DNA from: Sulfitobacter sp.
Lineage (GTDB): Bacteria; Pseudomonadota; Alphaproteobacteria; Rhodobacterales; Rhodobacteraceae
DNA length: 5,897 nt
Reading direction: 5' to 3'
NCBI GenBank assembly: GCA_024636395.1
Contig: JAGXHD010000054.1
Coordinates: 1-5,897, forward strand
Shown piece after piece: positions 1 through 5,546 of the stretch (position 1 is its first letter; every line of letters starts with the position of its first letter). Position numbers and translations under genes: made by a program. Under the pieces are notes generated by a model. The model saw nothing but the letters and a program-made list of their open reading frames with translations, searched no databases and was not told the DNA's origin.

Positions 1-178
1 GGGCATCGTAGGTTCCTTTGTGGTTGCCGCCCGTGGTGCAAGAACCTTTTGACCTTGTGGGCGTGTGGTCGAGTGCGCACTTTTGTCAGGCCTCGCTGTG
101 CAAAGCTTTTGCGCGGAGCGACACGGCTTTTGTGTTCCATAAGTTAAAGCGCACAAAGCTCGCAAATTGGTCAAAAAT
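1..178. other. Non-coding leader with CTTTTG repeats
   Basis: No convincing gene is visible here. The hexamer CTTTTG occurs four times on the plus strand, at 46-51, 80-85, 106-111 and 127-132. The first three are each preceded 3 to 6 nt upstream by GTGC (36-39, 73-76, 98-101). The inverse motif CAAAG appears at about 154-158. Spacing is irregular (34, 26 and 21 bases), so these are not regular iterons. They could be weak protein-binding sites, the edge of a replication or transfer region, or chance. The function of the stretch is unknown. Confidence 0.3.
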
Positions 179-203
179 TTAACACTATTAGTAATAGTGT
201 TAA
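179..203. promoter_or_regulatory. Perfect 25-bp palindrome, probable operator
   Basis: The left arm TTAACACTATTA (179-190) and right arm TAATAGTGTTAA (192-203) are exact reverse complements around a single G at 191. All 12 pairs match and pairing stops at 178/204. It is A+T-rich compared with the coding DNA beside it and lies 88 bp before the recombinase start. A perfect repeat this long is unlikely by chance and is typical of a dimeric DNA-binding protein site, such as a repressor operator or partition-type site. A TTGGTC sequence at 167-172 could be a weak -35 whose -10 would fall inside the palindrome, but that is speculative. It could equally control a leftward gene outside the window. 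Confidence 0.7.
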
Positions 204-262
204 GCGTATGTCTCGCGTAACCTGCGGATTGATAGGGCAGGGGGTGGGTTTTCGCTTTGCTG

Positions 263-290
263 TTTAACAGCCTTCGCGTAAACTGTTAAA
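263..290. repeat. 28-bp inverted repeat abutting the recombinase start, possible recombination site
   Basis: TTTAACAG (263-270) and CTGTTAAA (283-290) are exact inverted copies separated by 12 nt. Read as 11-6-11, the layout of Xer dif sites, the two arms match at 9 of 11 positions. With the next base, the right side reads TGTTAAAT, as in the XerD arm of the E. coli dif site. The left arm does not resemble a normal XerC arm. The site ends two bases before the recombinase ATG. It may be a core site for that enzyme or an autoregulatory operator. An 8-bp inverted repeat alone would not be significant; the location is what makes it notable. Confidence 0.4.
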
Positions 291-291
291 T

Positions 292-897
292 ATGAGCGAA
301 ATGCGCCTTCACGACACCGCCGGAAACCGGCTCTACCTGAACGCGGAAGAGCGCGCCGCCTTCCTGACAGTCGCGCGCAAACAGCCTGCCCGCGACCGCA
401 CCCTCTGCGAGACGCTGCACTATACCGGCTGCCGACCCTCCGAGCTGCTGGAGATCACTCCGGCCAGGGTCGATCTCTCGGGCGGCACGATTGCCATTCG
501 CAGCCTGAAGAAGCGCAAGGACGCTTCTGGTCTCTCGAAGATTGTCTACAGGAGCGTTCCAGTGCCGCCGGACTACCTTGACACCCTCAACACTGCCCAC
601 GGCATCCGGGAAGCCCAGAAGTCACGCAAACAGGCCATCGCGCCGATCTGGCCGCTCAGCCGCGTGCGGGTCTGGCAGATCGTAAAGCGGATCATGATCG
701 AGGCCGGCCTTCCGGACGCGCCGCATCGCAGCCCGAAAGGCTTGCGCCACGGCTTCGGCGTCAACGCCACGGTGAACAGCATCCCGCTGCATATGCTCCA
801 GAAGTGGATGGGACATGCCCAGCTCAGCACCACCGCGATCTACGCCGACGCCGTGGGCAAGGAAGAACAGGACATCGCAGCCAGGATGTGGGGGTAG
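292..897 (+). CDS. Short tyrosine recombinase/integrase, 201 aa
   Basis: Site-specific DNA recombinase of the phage-integrase family, cutting and rejoining DNA through a tyrosine nucleophile. Seen residues: Arg48 in TGCRPSEL, a likely beta-hairpin Lys at 73/74 in SLKKRK, Arg152 and His153 in PKGLRHGFG, His175 in WMGHAQ and Tyr184 in TAIYAD. The HxxR box has Lys149 in place of the usual His. Typical integrases are about 300 to 400 aa and carry an N-terminal core-binding domain. Here only about 20 residues precede the catalytic fold, a size like the FimB/FimE invertases. A TAA at 265-267 blocks upstream extension. The ATG at 292 has no clear ribosome site and could be nearly leaderless; Met4 (301) is an alternative. 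The WGR gene follows 4 nt after the stop. The fold call is firm, but the reaction (integration, inversion or resolution) is unknown. Confidence 0.92.
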   Translation: MSEMRLHDTAGNRLYLNAEERAAFLTVARKQPARDRTLCETLHYTGCRPSELLEITPARVDLSGGTIAIRSLKKRKDASGLSKIVYRSVPVPPDYLDTLNTAHGIREAQKSRKQAIAPIWPLSRVRVWQIVKRIMIEAGLPDAPHRSPKGLRHGFGVNATVNSIPLHMLQKWMGHAQLSTTAIYADAVGKEEQDIAARMWG

Positions 898-901
898 GGC
901 G

Positions 902-1117
902 ATGCACCTGACCAGGACGGAGCCAGACGCCAATCTGTACCGGTTCTACCGCATCGAGATCGTACGCGGCCTCTTCGGGGATTGGGGTCTCGTGCGCAAC
1001 TGGGGACGGATCGGAAGTTCCGGACAGTTGCGGACGGACTGGTTCGGCACGGAAACCGAGGCAAAGGATGCCCGCTTCGAGCTGCACATGAACAAGGCCA
1101 GGCGAGGCTATGGGTAG
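902..1117 (+). CDS. Small WGR-domain protein, 71 aa
   Basis: The whole protein is one WGR domain, named for the Trp-Gly-Arg seen at residues 34-36 in RNWGRIG. Other family features visible are the N-terminal YRFYRIEI strand, GDWGLVRNWGR, the DWFGTETEA segment and a basic KARRGYG tail. WGR domains occur in PARPs and in many small bacterial plasmid or phage proteins, and are thought to bind nucleic acid. The ATG at 902 is chosen because it sits just past the recombinase stop (TAG 895-897) and starts the domain directly; a G-rich stretch at 890-899 can serve as ribosome site. An earlier in-frame ATG at 815 would only add residues overlapping the recombinase. Tight spacing suggests co-transcription, and perhaps a DNA-binding accessory role in recombination; that role is inference. 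Confidence 0.88.
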   Translation: MHLTRTEPDANLYRFYRIEIVRGLFGDWGLVRNWGRIGSSGQLRTDWFGTETEAKDARFELHMNKARRGYG

Positions 1118-1127
1118 CCATTCAAAG

Positions 1128-1165
1128 CGTGCCAGACCTATGTTTTTCCCGAGGGTTCTGGCACG
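1128..1165. repeat. Inverted repeat after the WGR gene
   Basis: CGTGCCAGA (1128-1136) and TCTGGCACG (1157-1165) are exact inverted copies with a 20-nt loop; a one-base bulge extends the stem by a few pairs (AGC/GGCT). It begins 10 nt after the WGR stop, in the convergent gap before the minus-strand MFS gene. It could be a transcription terminator for one or both sides, but there is no T-run after either arm. The rest of the gap (1166-1324) holds only a weak GGGACA/TGTCCC pair (1201-1226) and no gene. Confidence 0.35.
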
Positions 1166-1324
1166 GCTAAGCCCTTGATCTTGCGCGGAGCAGGGCAATG
1201 GGGACAGAAGGGGCCGTTTGTGTCCCACGGAGGTTCTATAAGGGGTTTATTGTCGGCTTAAACAGACTTTTATGCGGAACCTGGCAAAGGCCCTGTTTCA
1301 ATCCCAATGTACTTACGAATTGAT

Positions 1325-2587
1325 TCAGGTCAAATCGGCCTTTTGCTCAGTCTCGGCGTTTTCTACGGCCCACTCACCTGCCGCCTCCACCGCCACTGGC
1401 GACGAAGTTGGCAGCACGTTTAAATACCTTTCGGTCTCGTCCACAGGAATCGTCGCACGCTGGGTCATTCGGTAGAGTGCATAGAGTGCGATAGCGCCAA
1501 AGGTTACGCCTAGCACCAGCCAGAACGCGTAGGGATCAAGCTGTTGCATCGCCCAGCCGGTAACCAGCGGTCCCGCGATCGCCCCCACCCCAAAAGTAAA
1601 TACAAGCCCACCCGATGCGGCTGGCATGTCATCCGCGGAAAGGGCATCGTTCGTATAGGCCAGAAGAAGGGCATAAAGCGGCGTCGTGACCCCACCGGCA
1701 AAGAAGGCGGCCGCCATCAAGGGCCATAATCCTCCGCCGGCGACCCATCCTACCGTGCACGATGCGGCACCCAAGACGGCCGACCCAAAAACCAGCTTGC
1801 GCCGGTCCATACGGTCCGAGAGCCACCCGATGGGATATTGAAGCACCAGCGCCCCGGCGAATAGCATCGCGACGAACAGCGCGATCTGCGTCGCTGTCAT
1901 CCCGATCTGACTGCCAAAGACCGCACCCATGCCAGATTGCGTCGCATAAACGCTCCCCAGCAGGAATATTCCCACTGCCCCCAGCGGCGAGCCCTTAAAG
2001 AGATCGCGCATGGGCATCGGACGCGCAACTTTGACCGCCGGTACCGTTACGGCGGACAAAAGGATTGGCGCGAACGAGATAGAGACAAGGATCGAGGCTC
2101 CGATGAAAAGTGCTGAGGTCCCCGCATCGCCTAGGGTCAGTAGACCCTGCGCCCCGATTATTCCCAGCGTCTGCGCAATCATGTAGGCCGACAGCACTTT
2201 GCCGCGCGTCTCATTCGTGGCTGCGGCATTCAGCCAACTCTCGGCGGCGACGTAGATACCCGACATGCAAAAGCCGATGAGCACCCGTAGTATAGTCCAA
2301 GCCCAAGGTTCAGTTAAAAGCGGTAGAGCGATCAGCCCCGCTGACATGAAGCTGCCGAGTGCTGCAAATACACGCACATGCCCGACACGCTGGATGAGCA
2401 ATGGCGTAAGACGCGCACCGGATAGAAAGCCCAAAAAATAACCCGAGGTGACGACGGCCAGCTCGGTTGACGAAAATCCCTCTATTCCGCCGCGCAGGCC
2501 GATCAGGGTGAAATGCATGCCGTTGCCCAGCATGATCAGCACGATACCGAGCAGAAGGGCCCAGACCCCGGATATCACATTGATCAT
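1325..2587 (-). CDS. MFS transporter, YcaD-like, 420 aa
   Basis: Inner-membrane major facilitator superfamily transporter with about twelve hydrophobic helices, starting at residues 5-29 and ending near 372. The loop between helices 2 and 3 reads GARLTPLLIQRVGHVRVF (57-74), a degenerate MFS motif A. The second-half copy is clear as GWLSDRMDRRKL (254-265). IYVAAESWLN (111-120) and the TND...ASGGLVFTFG...GP stretch (312-340) resemble YcaD-like (UMF) members; the substrate of that group is not established. Length is normal and no frameshift is seen. The acidic C-terminal tail (about 383-420) is probably cytoplasmic. The start has an AGAGG ribosome site at 2594-2598, 6 nt away. It is divergent from the gene at 2865. 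Family is confident; the substrate cannot be told. Confidence 0.93.
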   Translation of the reverse strand: MINVISGVWALLLGIVLIMLGNGMHFTLIGLRGGIEGFSSTELAVVTSGYFLGFLSGARLTPLLIQRVGHVRVFAALGSFMSAGLIALPLLTEPWAWTILRVLIGFCMSGIYVAAESWLNAAATNETRGKVLSAYMIAQTLGIIGAQGLLTLGDAGTSALFIGASILVSISFAPILLSAVTVPAVKVARPMPMRDLFKGSPLGAVGIFLLGSVYATQSGMGAVFGSQIGMTATQIALFVAMLFAGALVLQYPIGWLSDRMDRRKLVFGSAVLGAASCTVGWVAGGGLWPLMAAAFFAGGVTTPLYALLLAYTNDALSADDMPAASGGLVFTFGVGAIAGPLVTGWAMQQLDPYAFWLVLGVTFGAIALYALYRMTQRATIPVDETERYLNVLPTSSPVAVEAAGEWAVENAETEQKADLT

Positions 2588-2864
2588 GAAAAGCCTCTTC
2601 TCGCTCTACGGTATTCCCGTGATGGTCTTGAGTTGACACGGGCACGCCATATTTGCTTTCGCTGCAGCGCCGCATGCGTTTTCGTTTGCGACACGGCGTC
2701 AACAGAAATGTGATTTGCCTCCGTTTTCTTGGGCGATCACAGGAGTGTTTTTGGTTAGTTTTTGTTGTCAGAGAGGTTGCTTCGTCGGATGACAAAGCAC
2801 ATCAAAAGGTAGACCGGATTGCGGCAAATTAGCATTTCAGCTCCGAGGATGCTAAGAAGTTGGA
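2588..2864. promoter_or_regulatory. Divergent intergenic region between MFS and the 160-aa gene
   Basis: This 277-bp stretch must hold promoters for both divergent genes. It is richer in A+T than its surroundings, notably the T-rich run at about 2747-2768. A TTGACA occurs at 2633-2638 on the plus strand but has no convincing -10 at 16-18 bp. A weak AGCAT/ATGCT inverted pair (2831-2835 and 2848-2852) lies just before the plus-strand gene. No strong operator palindrome is visible, so regulation cannot be assigned. Confidence 0.4.
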
Positions 2865-3347
2865 ATGAGACAACATCTTCACGAATTATTAAAACGAGAT
2901 GACCCTGTCGCCCTTCGCCGTATCGAAAACGCATTTGTTGCGGAAGACGCACGCAACGATACCGTTGAGGCGGTTCTGAGCGTATTGTTGTGGCGGCGGT
3001 GCACCATGGGCAAAAATGGTATTCTTGGGGCGTTCCTCAATCATGAATGTGCCGCGCGCGTCAGTGTGCTGGACGAACATCTTGACCTTGTCGGGGCATC
3101 AGCCGCTGCGCAAGCCATGCGGGATTTGCGAAAAGAAATCCCGCTTCAAGATGAGCATATTAAGCATGGCATAATTGACTGGGTTGATGCTAATCCAAAT
3201 CTGATCCGGCATGCTGAAACACTGAATGACGAGGGCCTCGACGTTGCGCCCAAGCTCTGGAGTTTCATGCAAGAGCGCCAAGATAATCTGCCTGACATAG
3301 CGATTCCCGACAAGAGAACGGGCCTGCTTGCGCGTCTTTTTGGATAA
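2865..3347 (+). CDS. Hypothetical protein, 160 aa, possibly DUF4375/DMP19-like
   Basis: Probably a soluble cytoplasmic protein: no signal peptide or membrane helix is visible. The central part, KNGILGAFLNHECA followed by about nine residues, then LDLVGASAAAQAMRDL, has the spacing of the DUF4375/DMP19 pattern (NG..xxFFxN..., then LxxxGAxxxAxxM). In that family the Asn-Gly is usually followed by Gly; here it is Ile-Leu. The C-terminal third is acidic and ends in a basic LLARLFG tail. The ATG at 2865 is the first possible start because an in-frame TAA lies at 2853-2855; the ribosome site is weak. Codon use and the absence of stops over 160 codons support a real gene. It is divergent from the MFS gene. 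Immediately downstream the DNA is degraded. The family link is tentative and no function is assigned. Confidence 0.65.
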   Translation: MRQHLHELLKRDDPVALRRIENAFVAEDARNDTVEAVLSVLLWRRCTMGKNGILGAFLNHECAARVSVLDEHLDLVGASAAAQAMRDLRKEIPLQDEHIKHGIIDWVDANPNLIRHAETLNDEGLDVAPKLWSFMQERQDNLPDIAIPDKRTGLLARLFG

Positions 3348-3400
3348 TAGGCCAAAAGAGCGGAACATAAGTCCCGCGAAGGTGGTGTCAGACAGAATCG

Positions 3401-3727
3401 AACCAGTCTCAGTCGCCGCAAGACAAGACCGGCGGCGAGGTTGAGCTTCACTTTGTCTCTGCTGTGAAGTGCGCGCTCTTGGTTGAAATGGTTGCAGATG
3501 AAAGTGTAAACGACGGCGTGTTTCTGCAGGCATCGCATCTCTTGAAAGCCGAGCATAGTCCGATCCCTTGGCCGAAACGGCAGGTGCCAGTTTTCAGGGC
3601 GTTTGTTCAGCGTTCCGTTTTTTTGGCGGCTGTCGTTGCTAATAACTTTCTTCGCTACAACATACGATCGGATTTTGTCGCTCACGATGACATGCGGCCG
3701 ACCTGCGTCGTCTAAGCCGAACGAGAG
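3401..3727 (-). pseudogene. IS6-family-like transposase remnant, C-terminal part
   Basis: Translating the minus strand gives an IS6-family-like C-terminal region: a GRPHVIVSDKIRSYVVAKK segment containing the expected catalytic Asp (in SDK), NKRPENWHLPFRPRDR with the catalytic Glu, then RCLQKHAVVY, ICNHFNQERALHSRD and a final LAAGLVLRRLRL. These match, in order, the usual VTDKLRSY, NNRAENSHQP, LQKFAAVH, HNHFNQERHL and AALAEWRQL blocks. The N-terminal DNA-binding part and first catalytic Asp are absent: in this frame a TAA lies just upstream, near 3749. The normal stop is lost too, so the frame reads on antisense to the gene at 2865. No IS terminal repeat or target duplication was found. It is a dead, diverged insertion-sequence fragment. 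Confidence 0.72.
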
Positions 3728-3946
3728 CCGGAACAGATTGCCTTATTGAAGGAAGAAGCACGCTATCAGCGTGACAACTTCGTGATTGAGGCTGGCTGGG
3801 TCGACAATGTGAGCGAAAAGTATCGCTCGGAAGTAGCTGATGCGTGTGGTGATTCGATCTTGGAAGGAATGCAATAACGAGGGCAATTGCTGCCAGCGCA
3901 TATCGCTGCAGAAGAAGCGGCCGTTGCCTTGCAGGAGCGGAGCTAG
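3716..3946 (+). pseudogene. Possible decayed plus-strand gene fragment of unknown family
   Basis: The plus frame after the TAA at 3713-3715 reads like a soluble charged protein: EQIALLKEEARYQRDN, then FVIEAGWVDNVSEKYRSE and GDSILEGMQ. A TAA at 3875-3877 interrupts it. The same frame then continues as RGQLLPAHIAAEEAAVALQERS to a TAG at 3944-3946. No start codon is placed sensibly and I do not recognise the family. The start may overlap the transposase remnant, so the true edge is unclear. An overlapping minus-strand frame is also open across here but has a Cys/Leu/Phe-rich composition less like a gene. This is a low-confidence call. Confidence 0.25.
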
Positions 3947-4292
3947 GTTAAGCAGCCAGTAACATTTATCCGGCACCCCGTCAGAAGAACACTTGAGATA
4001 TGTAGCACATCCTTCAAGGAATCGGCATTCCAATGTTGTGGTACTTATCGGCAGACTTGGATACTTTTCCAGGGATTAACGGGGGTGGGCAACTGAAATT
4101 CCCATCCGGCTTCCTCTGCCAATCGGTAACAGGTTCAATTGCAGTGGAATGCTCCGAGCGTGAATTTCCCCAATCAAGGTACAAACCCCTTTGGATAAAA
4201 TCCGGATTTTGATACGTTCTGGAAAAATGCGGGTATGGGGACAGAGAAGCAGCAAAGCACCTTCCGACCACGCTCCCCGCTAAGAGTTCGCG
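3947..4292. other. Degraded intergenic stretch with no recognisable gene
   Basis: About 350 bases lie between the broken plus-strand fragment and the DUF3072 stop. Short frames are open on the minus strand, including a CYRLAEEAGWEFQLPTP-like stretch around 4085-4135, but all are cut by stops within a few dozen codons and none shows a family signature. No tRNA, strong hairpin or terminal repeat was seen. It is best read as decayed mobile-element or intergenic DNA. Confidence 0.4.
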
Positions 4293-4496
4293 TTAACGCC
4301 GCTCCCCTTGCAGCTTATCGATCCTCTCACTCGCCTCCGCCTTCGTCAGCGTGTCGTCAAATTCCTCACCGACCTCCTCGCACAGCGTCTTGAGATAGCT
4401 CGCCTGCGCGCCGGTCATTGGCTCGTCGCCGGTGACCCAGTCTTCGGGGTCTTTTTCGGCGTTGCCTGTCGGGTTGCTCTTGGGGTTGTCGATCAT
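4293..4496 (-). CDS. DUF3072 domain protein, 67 aa
   Basis: Small, highly charged, probably cytoplasmic protein. The core DPEDWVTGDEPMTGAQASYL (residues 16-35) followed by an acidic segment and TKAEASERIDKLQ (51-63) is the signature of DUF3072. The second half looks like a helix-loop-helix similar to SAP-type or small nucleic-acid-binding folds, which is inference; the family's function is not known to me. The length is typical and there is no signal peptide. The ATG is supported by AAGGAG at 4503-4508, 6 nt upstream. A GGAAC-N17-CATT sequence upstream suggests general-stress control. It shares a strand with the secreted-protein gene at 4750, but the 253-bp gap implies separate transcription. 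Confidence 0.88.
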   Translation of the reverse strand: MIDNPKSNPTGNAEKDPEDWVTGDEPMTGAQASYLKTLCEEVGEEFDDTLTKAEASERIDKLQGERR

Positions 4497-4511
4497 GGTG
4501 TTCTCCTTGTG

Positions 4512-4749
4512 TTCCCGCTTAATGCGCGAGGTGTCGAGAAGGTTCCGCCGGGATCTTCAACCGTGCTGCCGCATGTTTGACGTTCGCTGGCTGATCGGGT
4601 GCTGCGATGCAGCTTCCGCATTCATACCATTCGTGCATCAGGCATTATTTTCGAGGGGCGAGTGACCGACAGGCTGAGACTAACCGGCCATTTAGCGTTG
4701 CCGCTACTGGCGTCTGGTGCGCGACATAAGTCGCACAAAACAGAAAGGC
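4512..4749. other. Intergenic region between the DUF3072 and secreted-protein genes
   Basis: Apart from the candidate promoter at 4521-4546, no gene is supported. A compact stem GCGAC-ATAA-GTCGC (4721-4734), extendable with a bulge to GTGC...GCAC, lies 16 nt past the stop of the secreted-protein gene on the minus strand. It may act as that gene's terminator, though no T-run follows it on the minus strand. Open frames here lack family signatures. Confidence 0.35.
4521..4546 (-). promoter_or_regulatory. Possible EcfG-type stress promoter for the DUF3072 gene
   Basis: On the minus strand, GGAAC (4546-4542) is followed by 17 nt and then CATT (4524-4521). The alphaproteobacterial EcfG/SigT consensus is GGAAC, about 16-17 nt, then CGTT, so this matches nine of ten positions. 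A transcript starting near 4514 would carry a short leader containing the ribosome site at 4503-4508. The position fits a promoter; sigma-factor use is inferred. Confidence 0.5.
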
Positions 4750-5331
4750 TCAACCTTTATGATGCTCACAGGTCACCATCGGGTTGAACGGCATCAGGTC
4801 GCCCGAGGGATTCTCGCGGTAAAGCCAGACGTGCTGATCGAAGTGCGGCATGAAGCCATGCGCCTCATCTCCGGGAGTGTTGGGATCGTCCATCATGTGG
4901 TCCCATGACCGTCCATTCGTCATCGGAGGTCCGGCGTGACCATTGGACAACCACGCTGCTTCGAAGACAAGGTTTTCGATACCCACCAGCTCCAGCGAAC
5001 CATCAGCCTGAGGCTCGTAAAGCAAGATCGCGGGAGCCATGAAGTCGGTGTGAGTGCTCGCCCCGTCAACCCGGTCACCTGGAGGCGAAAGCTTTAACAG
5101 ATCGGGCCGCAGGTAATGGATGCCCATGCCGCCCCATTCCGGCGGCAAACCCTCGTGTGCGGCGCTGATACAGTGCCCTGACGGGTCTGGAATGTAACCG
5201 TCAGCGAGTGCAACCTCCACATTCTTGTACTTCTCCATTGCAGTTCGCATCAGGTCGAAGTCATAATCCCCTGCGACCGCAGGACCACCGAATGCTATCG
5301 CTGTAGTTATGCCGCAAATCAACTTTCTCAT
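4750..5331 (-). CDS. Secreted, His-rich protein of unknown function, 193 aa
   Basis: Residues 1-20 form a signal peptide: a basic start (MRKL), a hydrophobic core and an AVA-G cleavage site after residue 20, so the protein is probably periplasmic. The mature part has a helix (about 26-45), SGHC (51-54), GGMGIHY (67-73), His94, a YEPQADGSLELVGIEN strand region (105-120), and MPHFDQHVWLYRENPSG (161-177) with HxxxH at 163/167, then FNPMVTC ending at Cys188. The conserved GGMGxHY, YEP..DG.L.LV and H..HVWL..NPSG pattern resembles uncharacterised exported proteins I cannot name. The histidines suggest metal binding, and Cys54 with Cys188 could form a disulfide; both are inference. The ATG at 5331 is preferred over a TTG at 5373 because it gives a clean signal peptide; a G-run at 5336-5341 lies 4 nt upstream. 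Confidence 0.85.
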   Translation of the reverse strand: MRKLICGITTAIAFGGPAVAGDYDFDLMRTAMEKYKNVEVALADGYIPDPSGHCISAAHEGLPPEWGGMGIHYLRPDLLKLSPPGDRVDGASTHTDFMAPAILLYEPQADGSLELVGIENLVFEAAWLSNGHAGPPMTNGRSWDHMMDDPNTPGDEAHGFMPHFDQHVWLYRENPSGDLMPFNPMVTCEHHKG

Positions 5332-5516
5332 GGTACCCCCCTGTTCAGACGGTCTCGGCAGGGACCGTTCCAATTTGAAGATACCACATTAAAAGGAACG
5401 CCGCGCGGAAATCTCGGGGCAGGTCGGCATGGATCATTTGTTAGCTAACTCAGTTGCGGTTACAAGGCTGACAACTGGGCCGCCGGCAATTCTGATGAAG
5501 CCAACATGGCTGCTGA
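5332..5516. other. Upstream region of the secreted-protein gene
   Basis: This holds the presumed promoter of the minus-strand gene. A GGAAC at 5371-5367 is followed after only 15 nt by CGTC, so it is a poorer EcfG match than the site before the DUF3072 gene. A TGGTATCTT on the minus strand (about 5376-5384) could be an extended -10, but no -35 is evident. GTTAGCTAAC at 5440-5449 is a perfect 10-bp palindrome, short enough to be chance. No gene is supported. Confidence 0.3.
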
Positions 5517-5546
5517 ATGACAGGAGGTGATCGGCGTCGCGCCTGC

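Noticed and set aside
815..901. Upstream ATG for the WGR gene
   Set aside because: It lies within the recombinase gene, adds residues unrelated to the domain, and the ATG at 902 sits at a normal operon spacing.
2633..2638. TTGACA as a promoter -35 for the 160-aa gene
   Set aside because: No -10 box lies at a workable spacing and the site is over 200 bp from the gene.
3146..3400. Extension of the transposase frame toward 3146
   Set aside because: This part is antisense to the intact gene at 2865 and no longer resembles a transposase; it is read-through after the lost stop.
3743..4033. 96-aa open frame on the minus strand
   Set aside because: Cys-, Leu- and Phe-rich without any family pattern; the opposite strand reads more like protein.
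1198..4245. Shared ATGGGGACAGA at 1198-1208 and 4235-4245 as possible element ends
   Set aside because: Eleven identical bases in direct orientation are expected a few times by chance in a window this size, and the similarity does not extend convincingly.
5332..5373. TTG start adding 14 residues to the secreted protein
   Set aside because: It would bury the clear signal peptide start; the ATG at 5331 fits better.
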